From Gemmatimonadales bacterium (GTDB lineage Bacteria > Gemmatimonadota > Gemmatimonadetes > Palauibacterales > Palauibacteraceae), in contig JAUWDL010000012.1 in the NCBI GenBank assembly GCA_030608825.1, positions 1 through 11,585 of the forward strand: a stretch of DNA of 11,585 bases, given 5' to 3'. Of this stretch, positions 6,249 to 11,585 are shown in pieces. The notes beneath the pieces were generated by a model, which saw nothing but the letters and a program-made list of their open reading frames with translations, was not told the origin of the DNA and searched no databases. The number at the start of each line of letters is the position of its first letter. Within the stretch, counting starts at the first letter, position 1. Position numbers and translations under genes: made by a program.

Positions 6249-7580
6249 ATGGTGAGAATATCGATCCGCGCCGCCCATATCGCGTGCGCGGCGATGCTGG
6301 GGACGATGGCAACCTCCGCCCGCGCGCAGCCGGCGGGCGAGTCCGATGGGCCCCGAGTCGACGCCGACCGCATCGAGGCCCGCATTCTCTCGCTCTCCGA
6401 GTTCGGACGAAACCCGGAAGGGGGCGTGAGCCGGGTCGCGTTCAGCGAGGCGGACATCGAGGGCCGCGCGTACGTCATGTCGCTGATGCGGGAGGCGGGA
6501 TTGGAGGTTCGCGTCGACCCCGCGGGGAACATCATCGGCCGACGGGAGGGCACGGACGCTTCCCTGCCCCCGATCCTGTTCGGCTCTCACATCGACTCGG
6601 TGCCCTTCGGGGGCAACTACGATGGCGACGTGGGCGTGATCGCCGCGATCGAGTGCGCGCAGGTGCTCCAGGAGCACGGCATCCAGACGCGGCACCCGAT
6701 AGAGGTGGTCGTGTTCCCGGACGAGGAGGGCGGACTGACCGGCAGCCGGGCGATGATCGGCAAGCTCGGAGAGGGGGCTCTCTCAGAGAGGACGCACAGC
6801 GGGCTCACGCGGAGGGAGGGCATTCGCGCGATCGGCGGGGACCCGGACCGTCTCGCAGAGGCGGAGCGCGCTCCCGGCCAGATCGCCGCCTTCATGGAGC
6901 TGCACATCGAGCAGGGAGCCTCCCTGGACGAGGACGGCGTCGACATCGGCGTCGTGGAAGGGATCGTCGGCATCGAGTGGTGGGATGTCACGATCGAGGG
7001 GGCCGCGAACCACGCCGGCACCACGCCCATGGGCAGCCGGAACGATGCCCTGCTGGCGGCCGCCCGATACGTCCAGGCGGTGAACGAGGTGGTGACCTCC
7101 GAGCCCGGGAGACAGGTCGGCACCGTGGGCCGGATATCCGCGGAGCCTGGCGCCCATAACGTCATACCAGGCCGGGTTCACACCTCCCTCGAGATCCGCG
7201 ATCTGTCGAGAGAGGTGATCTGGTCGCTGTTCGAGCGCATCGAGGCCCGCGCGGCCGCGATCGCCGAGGAGACGGGAACGACGTTCACGTTCACGCTTCT
7301 GGATGTGAGCTCCATACCGGCGACCATGAACGAAGCTGTGCGCGGCGTGATCTCGGATGCCGCCGACGCTTTGGGCCTGAGTTGGGTGTCGATGCCCAGC
7401 GGAGCCGGACACGATGCCCAGGACATGGCCAGAATCGCGCCGACCGGAATGCTCTTCGTCCCAAGCCGGGACGGTATCAGCCACTCGCCCCGGGAGTTCA
7501 CGACGAAGGAAGACATGGCGAACGGAGCCGATGTACTGCTGCGCTCGTTGCTGGCGATCGATGCTGGCGCTCTGGAGTAG
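6249..7580 (+). CDS. Exported M20-family Zn-dependent amidase (N-carbamoyl-L-amino acid hydrolase / allantoate amidohydrolase type)
   Basis: This encodes 443 residues. The first 26 form a signal peptide (hydrophobic HIACAAMLGTM, cleavage after SARA), so the enzyme is probably periplasmic or secreted, unlike the usual cytoplasmic members. The rest is a complete M20 hydantoinase/carbamoylase-family enzyme with two-metal ligands. These are His114 (GSHIDSVPFGG), bridging Asp125 (NYDGDVG), the Glu159-Glu160 pair (PDEEGG; first Glu the general base, second a ligand), His219 (MELHIEQG) and His412 (DGISHSPREF). The dimerisation lid contains GAANHAGTTPMGSRNDAL at 251-268, and SGAGHDAQDMA at 384-394 is the family's conserved late motif. 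The family hydrolyses N-carbamoyl amino acids, allantoate or ureidoglycolate; the substrate cannot be chosen by eye. ATG 6249 is preferred because GAGGA at 6239-6243 precedes it and it gives a clean signal peptide. The frame opens at 6177, without either. A diverged copy of its last codons follows the stop. Confidence 0.9.
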   Translation: MVRISIRAAHIACAAMLGTMATSARAQPAGESDGPRVDADRIEARILSLSEFGRNPEGGVSRVAFSEADIEGRAYVMSLMREAGLEVRVDPAGNIIGRREGTDASLPPILFGSHIDSVPFGGNYDGDVGVIAAIECAQVLQEHGIQTRHPIEVVVFPDEEGGLTGSRAMIGKLGEGALSERTHSGLTRREGIRAIGGDPDRLAEAERAPGQIAAFMELHIEQGASLDEDGVDIGVVEGIVGIEWWDVTIEGAANHAGTTPMGSRNDALLAAARYVQAVNEVVTSEPGRQVGTVGRISAEPGAHNVIPGRVHTSLEIRDLSREVIWSLFERIEARAAAIAEETGTTFTFTLLDVSSIPATMNEAVRGVISDAADALGLSWVSMPSGAGHDAQDMARIAPTGMLFVPSRDGISHSPREFTTKEDMANGADVLLRSLLAIDAGALE

Positions 7581-7622
7581 CGGAGGTTGCGATCGACACG
7601 GGCGCACTGGAGTAGCGGACGT
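7554..7622 (+). repeat. Diverged 35-nt tandem duplication of the 3' end of the M20 gene
   Basis: Unit 1 (7554-7587) contains the last codons and TAG stop of the M20 amidase. Unit 2 (7589-7622) begins 35 bases later and matches at about 29 of 34 positions, including the run CTGGAGTAGCGGA. Read in its own frame, unit 2 gives AIDTGALE-stop against AIDAGALE-stop in unit 1. Most differences lie at third codon positions (GAT/GAC, GCT/GCA) plus one clustered change. The pattern resembles a remnant of a related gene's 3' end rather than a fresh slippage product. Confidence 0.8.
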
Positions 7623-7654
7623 GGGGTAGGAGCAGGCCAAGAAGGAAGAAAGAG

Positions 7655-8587
7655 ATGTCAGATCCAGTGATCCCGCACTTTCCGATGAAAAGCGCGCTGC
7701 GAGCGATGGCCGTTATGGGCCTCCTGCTCGCGTCGGCGTTCGGGACAGGGGCACCGGTCCTCAACGGACAGACCGACGACGCTGTTCGGGGGCAGGCCGC
7801 GGATGAGGACGTCCGTCGGGTGAGCCGGGAGATGATCGAGACGGCGATGGCCGAGCAGGCGGCCCTGGGATACAACCTCCTCGCCTCGACAAACGCCACG
7901 CGCTTCGAGACCGCCGTGCTCCTGGCGATCGTGCGATCGGCAAAGGCGGAGGGCGAGGAAGGACCGCCGCTGCTATTTCACCACGACGACTGGTACGAGG
8001 CCTACCGCTCAGTCCTGGGGCTCGAGCCCCAGGACGTGCCGGAGTACATCGCGCTCGCTCACGAGTTTGGGCAGGACCGGATCATCGACTTTCACCCGGT
8101 CCGGACCAAGATCGAGATCAAGGAGGGATTCGAGCCCGAGCAGGTGGTCCGGGTAAAGGTCGGATGGCCTGAGGGACCCGGTACGCCGGACCGCTACACC
8201 TTCACGGACACCACCACGAGTCCGAATCTGCGCGTCACGAACAGGCAGCGGATCAGTTACTGGCTGCTCGACTACGGCAACTTCATCATCCAGGACAAGA
8301 TCGAGGGGGTGCAGGGGCGTCCGCTGGGCGGAGCGCTGGGAACGCTCTTCTCCATCGTTGGCGACGGCCGCGCCAAGCAGAACCGGATCGCGATCGCCGA
8401 GGATGGCTTGATGGTGACGTATGCGACCGCGAAGAAGGGACCGTTCAAGGTCCAGCCGTTGACACTCACCTATCCGGACGGCACGGTGGAGACCGAGTTT
8501 CCACCGGATCGCCACGATCTCCTGCAGCTCACGTATCGCGTCAAGCTTCCGCTCGAGGTGAAGTATCCAGAGGAGCGGTCCGACTGA
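7655..8587 (+). CDS. Predicted exported protein of unrecognised family
   Basis: This encodes 310 residues. The N-terminus carries a signal peptide (hydrophobic AMAVMGLLLASAFG at about 18-30, likely cleavage around GAPVLNG before Gln39). A helical stretch at about 50-100 (DEDVRRVSREMIETAMAEQAALGYNLLAS, RFETAVLLAIVRSAKAEG) leads into an acidic and aromatic segment, LLFHHDDWYEAYRSVLGL (106-123). After that the protein is mostly beta-rich: VVRVKVGWPEGPGTPDRYTF, YWLLDYGNFIIQDKIEGV, and a paired end LTLTYPDGTVETEF / LLQLTYRVKLPLEVKYP. I see no catalytic signature and no cysteine. ATG 7655 is supported by AAGGAA at 7642-7647, seven bases away; ATG 7685 would shorten the signal region but has no ribosome-binding site. 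It sits 75 bases after the M20 amidase and 31 bases before the SDR gene, so it is probably co-transcribed with them and may share a periplasmic pathway. It is clearly a gene; the function is unknown. Confidence 0.85.
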   Translation: MSDPVIPHFPMKSALRAMAVMGLLLASAFGTGAPVLNGQTDDAVRGQAADEDVRRVSREMIETAMAEQAALGYNLLASTNATRFETAVLLAIVRSAKAEGEEGPPLLFHHDDWYEAYRSVLGLEPQDVPEYIALAHEFGQDRIIDFHPVRTKIEIKEGFEPEQVVRVKVGWPEGPGTPDRYTFTDTTTSPNLRVTNRQRISYWLLDYGNFIIQDKIEGVQGRPLGGALGTLFSIVGDGRAKQNRIAIAEDGLMVTYATAKKGPFKVQPLTLTYPDGTVETEFPPDRHDLLQLTYRVKLPLEVKYPEERSD

Positions 8588-8618
8588 TTCGAAACCTTCG
8601 ATCTGAGAGCGAGGCTTG

Positions 8619-9401
8619 ATGAGATTGGTCGGCCGTGTGGCCATCGTCACGGGAGCGGGTCGCGGAATCGGCCGCGGCATAGCACGCCGGTTCGCGGCGG
8701 AGGGCGCGGCGGTGCTTCTCGCCTCGCGGACGGCCGCCGAGTTGGAAGAGGCCGCCTCCGAGATCACCGAGAACGGCGGCAAGGCGGCAACCGTGACCGC
8801 AGATGTCAGCCAGGAGAGCGAGTGCGAGCGGGTGGTCGGAGAGACCCGCGACCGGTTCGGCGCCGTCGACATTCTTGTCAACAACGCCGGCATCTTCGGT
8901 CCTGTCCGACCGGCGGAGGAGATCACCCCGGCGGAGTTCGACGAGGTGATCGCGACCAACCTGCGCGGACCGTTCCTGCTAAGCCGCCTCGTCCTTACCG
9001 AGATGTACGAGCGCGGCGCGGGGGTCATCCTGAACATCGCGAGCATCGGCGCGAAGCTCGCCTTCCCATGGAACAGCGCCTACGGCACGTCGAAGGCTGG
9101 GGTCATCGGCCTCACACGAACCATCGCGGCCGAGGCGGCGCGGCGCGGCGTCCGGGTCAACGCGATCTGCCCCGGTCCGGTGACCGAGACGCGGATGTCA
9201 CGGGAGCTGGGTCGGGCGATCGCCGAGAGGCTGGCGTTGGACGAGGAGGCCCAGCGCGAGGGTTTCCTGGAGAACGTGCTGCAGGGCCGGGCGCAGACCG
9301 TAGACGAGATCGCCAACGCGGCCCTTTTCCTGGCCTCCGATGAGGGAAGCGCCATCACCGCACAGGCCATCAACGTGGATGGCGGCATGGTCTACTACTG
9401 A
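8619..9401 (+). CDS. SDR-family NAD(P)-dependent oxidoreductase
   Basis: This encodes 260 residues, the standard length for a classical short-chain dehydrogenase. The Rossmann glycine motif TGAGRGIG is at 11-18, the adenine-site Asp62-Val63 in TADVS, NNAG at 88-91 and Asn114 of the catalytic tetrad. Catalytic Ser142 (NIASIG), Tyr155 and Lys159 (YGTSK) follow, then PGPV at 185-188 and the C-terminal INVDGG. Ser40-free ASRTAAEL after beta-2 carries Arg37, a common NADP preference sign, but cofactor choice is not certain. It is cytoplasmic with no signal. The typical use of such proteins is 3-oxoacyl reduction or oxidation of a sugar or secondary alcohol; the substrate cannot be assigned. ATG 8619 is chosen over the adjacent in-frame TTG 8616, with GCGAGG just upstream. 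It follows the unknown exported protein by 31 bases. Confidence 0.95.
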   Translation: MRLVGRVAIVTGAGRGIGRGIARRFAAEGAAVLLASRTAAELEEAASEITENGGKAATVTADVSQESECERVVGETRDRFGAVDILVNNAGIFGPVRPAEEITPAEFDEVIATNLRGPFLLSRLVLTEMYERGAGVILNIASIGAKLAFPWNSAYGTSKAGVIGLTRTIAAEAARRGVRVNAICPGPVTETRMSRELGRAIAERLALDEEAQREGFLENVLQGRAQTVDEIANAALFLASDEGSAITAQAINVDGGMVYY

Positions 9402-9426
9402 GGAGCTGAGTCGAATCACGCTGAGT

Positions 9427-9458
9427 GGAGTCCGGCTGCTTCGAGCCGGGCCGGCTCC
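9427..9458 (+). other. Imperfect hairpin between the SDR and peroxiredoxin genes
   Basis: CCGGCT (9432-9437) pairs with AGCCGG (9444-9449) around GCTTCG. GGAG (9427-9430) can pair outside it with CTCC (9455-9458) across an internal loop. It lies in the 80-base gap before the peroxiredoxin ribosome-binding site, with no T-run. It could be a weak terminator or an mRNA processing structure, or chance in GC-rich sequence. Confidence 0.25.
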
Positions 9459-9481
9459 AGCAACTTCCAGGAGCGGCAAGC

Positions 9482-9940
9482 ATGATCGAGGTCGGAGCGA
9501 TGGCGCCGGATTTCGAGCTGAAGGCGGATAGCGGCCAAACGGTTCGCCTTGGCGATTACCGGGGACGGCGTATCATCCTCTACTTTTACCCGAAGGACGA
9601 CACATCCGGCTGCACGAAGGAGGCGTGCGGCTTCAGGGATCATCTGCCGGAATTCGAAACCCGGGGCGCGATCGTCTTGGGCGTCAGTCCCGATGGCGTG
9701 GATTCACATGAGAGGTTTCGGGACAAGTACGAGCTCAACTTCCCCCTCCTCGCGGACCCTGACCATTCCGTAGCCGCCGCCTACGGCGCCTGGGGAAAGA
9801 AGAAGATGTACGGCCGGGAGTACGAGGGGATTCTGCGGAGCACGTTCGTCATCGCTCCGGACGGCCGGGTGGAGAAAGTCTACGCCAAGGTGAAGCCCGC
9901 CGGGCACGCGGAGATGTTGCTGGAAGACCTCCCGAGCTAG
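9482..9940 (+). CDS. bcp: Thioredoxin-dependent peroxiredoxin, Bcp/PrxQ type
   Basis: This encodes 152 residues, the usual PrxQ/Bcp size. It starts with the typical IEVGAMAPDFEL. The active site FYPKDDTSGCTKEACGFRD has peroxidatic Cys44 and, five residues on, resolving Cys49, the arrangement of atypical two-Cys PrxQ enzymes. Later family segments are LGVSPDGVDSHERFRDKYELNFPLLAD, the YGAWGKKKMYGREYEGILRSTFVI block, and VYAKVKPAGHAEMLL near the end. The enzyme reduces hydrogen peroxide and organic hydroperoxides in the cytoplasm using thioredoxin. ATG 9482 has AGGAG at 9469-9473, eight bases upstream. The open frame extends back to 9425 but lacks a ribosome-binding site there and would add a non-family leader. 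It lies 80 bases after the SDR gene on the same strand and may be either the last gene of that run or separately expressed. Confidence 0.95.
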   Translation: MIEVGAMAPDFELKADSGQTVRLGDYRGRRIILYFYPKDDTSGCTKEACGFRDHLPEFETRGAIVLGVSPDGVDSHERFRDKYELNFPLLADPDHSVAAAYGAWGKKKMYGREYEGILRSTFVIAPDGRVEKVYAKVKPAGHAEMLLEDLPS

Positions 9941-9965
9941 AAGAGCGGCGCAGACGGGCGCGTCG

Positions 9966-9992
9966 GAGGCCGGGAGTTCGCGCGCCGGCCTC
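9966..9992. terminator. Hairpin between convergent genes, possible bidirectional terminator
   Basis: Arms GAGGCCGG (9966-9973) and CCGGCCTC (9985-9992) are perfectly complementary with an 11-nt loop. It lies between the peroxiredoxin stop at 9940 and the converging lipoprotein stop at 10008, where a shared terminator is expected. There is no T-tract on either side, so the assignment rests on symmetry and position. Confidence 0.45.
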
Positions 9993-10007
9993 GGCGCGCC
10001 GCGGCCG

Positions 10008-10433
10008 TCACTGCTGCTCGGCCGACAGAAGATCCAGCTCCAGGTCGATCCGGTCGCCCGTGAAGCGCACCACTCGCTCCACCGTCCGATAGCCGTCCAT
10101 CACCACCCGGATCCGGCCCTCGGTGTAGCGCCGCATCACCTCTCCATACGCCGGCCCGCCGGCGACGACTGCCTCCTGATCTTCGAGGAGAAACTCGTAG
10201 TCCACCGGCGTGTTCCCGAGCGAGTAGAAGCCCTCGTCGAACGACGCAGCATCGAACGATCCGTAGTAGCCGGCAACCGAAGCCGCCACCTCGACCTCGC
10301 CGCTTCGCTGGAGATACACCTCCGCGCCGCGCGGCAGCGTCTCCACGGTCAGCCGTTGAGGCCTGGGAGCACAGGCGGCGAACACGCCGGCCGCCAGGAC
10401 AAGGACGATTCCGTATCGCAGCCTCGCAAACAC
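10008..10433 (-). CDS. PEGA-domain-like lipoprotein
   Basis: This encodes 141 residues. The N-terminus MFARLRYGIVLVLAAGVFAAC is a lipoprotein signal peptide with lipobox FAAC and acylated Cys21; the following residues are APRP, giving no Asp at +2. The mature protein has the pieces of a PEGA domain: VETLPRGAEVYLQRSG (30-45), LGNTPVDYEF (72-81) and IRVVMDGYRTVERVVRF (108-124). There is an unusually long Tyr/Phe-rich insertion between the first two pieces (VAGYYGSFDAASFDEGFYS). PEGA domains are found in surface and envelope proteins and are thought to bind or scaffold; no enzyme activity is indicated. The start is GTG 10433, with GGAGAGG about six bases upstream on the minus strand. It is divergent from the Spy-like gene across 216 bases and convergent with the peroxiredoxin. 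The lipoprotein call is strong; the PEGA call is moderate because of the insertion. Confidence 0.82.
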   Translation of the reverse strand: MFARLRYGIVLVLAAGVFAACAPRPQRLTVETLPRGAEVYLQRSGEVEVAASVAGYYGSFDAASFDEGFYSLGNTPVDYEFLLEDQEAVVAGGPAYGEVMRRYTEGRIRVVMDGYRTVERVVRFTGDRIDLELDLLSAEQQ

Positions 10434-10649
10434 CCTTCCCTCTCCGCGCTCGATCCCCGCTCGACCTCACCTTCCATTAGTTAGACACAGGGGAGTCTCG
10501 ACTGGTCACGCGCGGCCTTCGCCTCCGGCGCGGCCGCTTCCGCTGGAATGATCCGCCGCCTGCGGCTGTCGAAGGGATGAAGCGCGGCACGAACGTGTCG
10601 AACGCTCGGAAGCACAACCCAGACCATGCGAGAACACGGAGCGAGGACC
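10434..10649. promoter_or_regulatory. Divergent intergenic region, probable promoters for lipoprotein and Spy-like genes
   Basis: This 216-base gap separates two divergently transcribed envelope genes and must hold their promoters. No strong -35/-10 pair of the housekeeping type is visible. Reading the minus strand, TAACTAAT (about 10476-10483) is the most A/T-rich block and could be a -10 for the lipoprotein gene. On the plus strand, GGAATG (10545-10550), 17 bases, then GTCGAA (10568-10573) is a weak fit to an ECF-type promoter for the Spy-like/sigma pair. Both are tentative. Reading frames crossing the gap have no supporting ribosome-binding sites or family matches. Confidence 0.35.
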
Positions 10650-11099
10650 ATGAAGCAAGGGACGAAGACGATCCGGCTGCCGAGATCGGGCAGGCGCAGG
10701 ATATGGCTCAGCGGGCTGATCGGCCTGGCGCTGGTCGCGATCGTGGCGGCACCGGCCGAAGCGCAGCAGGGCAAGCGCCAGCGGGGCATGGACCCGGAAG
10801 CGCGAATGGAGAGGTTGAAGCAGAGTCTCGAGCTCACCGATGATCAGGTGGCGGCGCTCATGCCGATCTTCGCGGCTCACGATCAGAAGCGCAGCGAGCT
10901 GTTCGAGAGCCGCAGCGCAGAGCGCCAGGCGATGCGAGAGCAGATGAACGCCTTCCGGCTCGAGATGGACGAGGATATCGGGCAGGTCCTGACCGAAGAG
11001 CAGATGAGCACGTATCTCGTGCAGCGCGAGGAGATGCGGCAGCGGTTCAGGCAGGAGGGACGTGGCTCACGTCGTGGCCCCCCGCCCTCGGAAGGCTGA
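10650..11099 (+). CDS. Spy/CpxP-like periplasmic LTxxQ protein
   Basis: This encodes 149 residues. A basic N-terminus (RLPRSGRRR) leads into the hydrophobic IWLSGLIGLALVAIVAAP with cleavage after AEA, giving a small periplasmic protein beginning QQGKRQRG. The mature part is almost all charged helix with two LTxxQ motifs, LTDDQ (62-66) and LTEEQ (114-118), the signature of the Spy/CpxP/heavy-metal-sensor group. The long helix between them (FAAHDQKRSELFESRSAERQAMREQM) fits the curved helical cradle. It is rich in Met, Arg and Glu. The group includes ATP-independent chaperones and stress or metal sensors. ATG 10650 is chosen because GGAG at 10638-10641 is eight bases away; ATG 10626 would add eight residues but has no ribosome-binding site. 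An ECF sigma gene begins 58 bases downstream, suggesting a shared transcript and envelope-stress control, either as sensor or as target. Confidence 0.87.
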   Translation: MKQGTKTIRLPRSGRRRIWLSGLIGLALVAIVAAPAEAQQGKRQRGMDPEARMERLKQSLELTDDQVAALMPIFAAHDQKRSELFESRSAERQAMREQMNAFRLEMDEDIGQVLTEEQMSTYLVQREEMRQRFRQEGRGSRRGPPPSEG

Positions 11100-11157
11100 G
11101 CACGCATGAACATGCCGCGCGTGCGGACGGAGGTCGCCGAACGCACATTGGTCGATG

Positions 11158-11585
11158 ATGAACGATCGCATATCGGACGGGGACCTCCTGGAGCGCGCCC
11201 GCGGCGGGGATCACGCGGCGTTCCGGACGCTCATCGAACGTTACGAGCACGCGGTAGCGGCCACCGTGATCGGTATGCTCGGTCCGGGCGCGGAGGCGGA
11301 GGACGTCGGACAGGAGACCTTCATCAGGTTCTATGCGGCGCTGAACCGATTTCGGGAGGAAGCGTCTCTGAAAACGTATCTTACGCGAATCGCGATCAAC
11401 TTGTCTCTCAATGCCCTCAAGAGGCGGCGGCGGTTCCTCTCCCGATACGTGGAGGGCGATCTGGCGGATACGGTCGGGGTGGAATCCGGCGCGGGTCCGG
11501 CGGATCGAGTCGAGAGCCAGGAGGTACGCGAGACTGTGAGGAGCGCCATCGACCGGCTTGCACCGAAGCAGAAAGCCGTGGTCAC
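11158..11585 (+). CDS. ECF-family RNA polymerase sigma factor (RpoE-like), 3' end outside the window
   Basis: About 142 residues are present and the gene runs off the right edge. Region 2 spans about residues 8-90: DLLERARGGDHAAFRTLIERY, the core-binding and -10 segment AEDVGQETFIRFYAAL, then FREEASLKTYLTRIAINLSLNALKRRRR. An acidic linker follows, and region 4 begins VRSAIDRLAPKQKAVV; the -35-reading helix would lie just beyond the edge. It directs RNA polymerase to a stress or envelope regulon. ATG 11158 or the adjoining ATG 11155 is the start; an in-frame stop at 11107 and no intervening start limit it. No good ribosome-binding site is close: GGAGG at 11129-11133 is too far, so translation may be weak or coupled. 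An anti-sigma gene would be expected downstream but cannot be seen. Confidence 0.93.
   Translation, partial: MNDRISDGDLLERARGGDHAAFRTLIERYEHAVAATVIGMLGPGAEAEDVGQETFIRFYAALNRFREEASLKTYLTRIAINLSLNALKRRRRFLSRYVEGDLADTVGVESGAGPADRVESQEVRETVRSAIDRLAPKQKAVV

Noticed and set aside
8009..9046. Minus-strand 345-codon frame spanning the unknown protein and SDR genes
   Set aside because: It is antisense to two well-supported genes, including a textbook SDR, and its translation has no family features.
9443..9457. GAGCCGG-G-CCGGCTC near-perfect palindrome as an operator site
   Set aside because: The single-base centre and GC-only content are common by chance here, and the same bases fit better into the wider 9427-9458 hairpin. 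No matching copy was seen elsewhere in the window.
1..11585. Mobile element, phage, CRISPR, tRNA or rRNA content
   Set aside because: No transposase or integrase motif, no terminal inverted repeats with target duplications, no regularly spaced repeats and no tRNA-like or rRNA-like segments were seen on reading both strands.

Overview
The window is about 11.6 kb of GC-rich, gene-dense bacterial DNA from a Gram-negative (diderm) organism. Support for a diderm envelope comes from a putative outer-membrane beta-barrel protein, a LolA-like periplasmic protein with LolC/E-like permeases, a Spy/CpxP-like periplasmic protein, a PEGA-type lipoprotein and several other exported proteins. The phylum cannot be fixed from sequence reading alone. 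The mixture of high GC, exported M20 amidase, PEGA lipoprotein and LolA-like/FtsX cassette is compatible with Gemmatimonadota, Acidobacteriota or a similar environmental lineage, but this is a weak inference. No rRNA, tRNA, CRISPR array, insertion sequence or phage gene was seen.

Layout. (1) 27-512 (+) encodes a BON-LysM protein closely resembling the Escherichia coli potassium-binding protein Kbp (YgaU). It converges, across a perfect 10-bp-arm hairpin, on a small minus-strand gene (772-554) for a 72-residue predicted exported protein. (2) 901-6139 (+) is a very tightly packed five-gene operon: LolA-like periplasmic protein, FtsX/LolC-E-type permease 1, permease 2, LolD/MacB-type ATPase, and a predicted outer-membrane beta-barrel. 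The junctions are a 1-nt gap, a 1-nt overlap (TGATG), a 4-nt overlap (ATGA) and a 4-nt overlap (GTGA), so translational coupling is likely throughout. Together the genes supply an energised inner-membrane extractor, a periplasmic carrier and an outer-membrane partner. (3) 6249-9940 (+) is a looser run: a signal-peptide-bearing M20 amidase/carbamoylase, an unrecognised exported 310-residue protein, an SDR oxidoreductase and a PrxQ/Bcp peroxiredoxin. A diverged 35-nt tandem copy of the M20 gene's last codons lies just after its stop. (4) 10433-10008 (-) encodes a PEGA-type lipoprotein, separated by a 216-nt divergent region from 10650-11099 (+), a Spy/CpxP-like LTxxQ protein. An ECF sigma factor (11158 onward) follows and runs off the window, so the right end looks like an envelope-stress regulatory locus.

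The most interesting element is the five-gene transport cassette. Its parts are known families, but a beta-barrel fused by overlap to a LolCDE-like transporter and a LolA-like carrier suggests a dedicated lipid or lipoprotein export route whose cargo is not evident from sequence. The diverged tandem gene-end relic at 7554-7622 is the most unusual small-scale structure. Intergenic hairpins here generally lack a T-tract.
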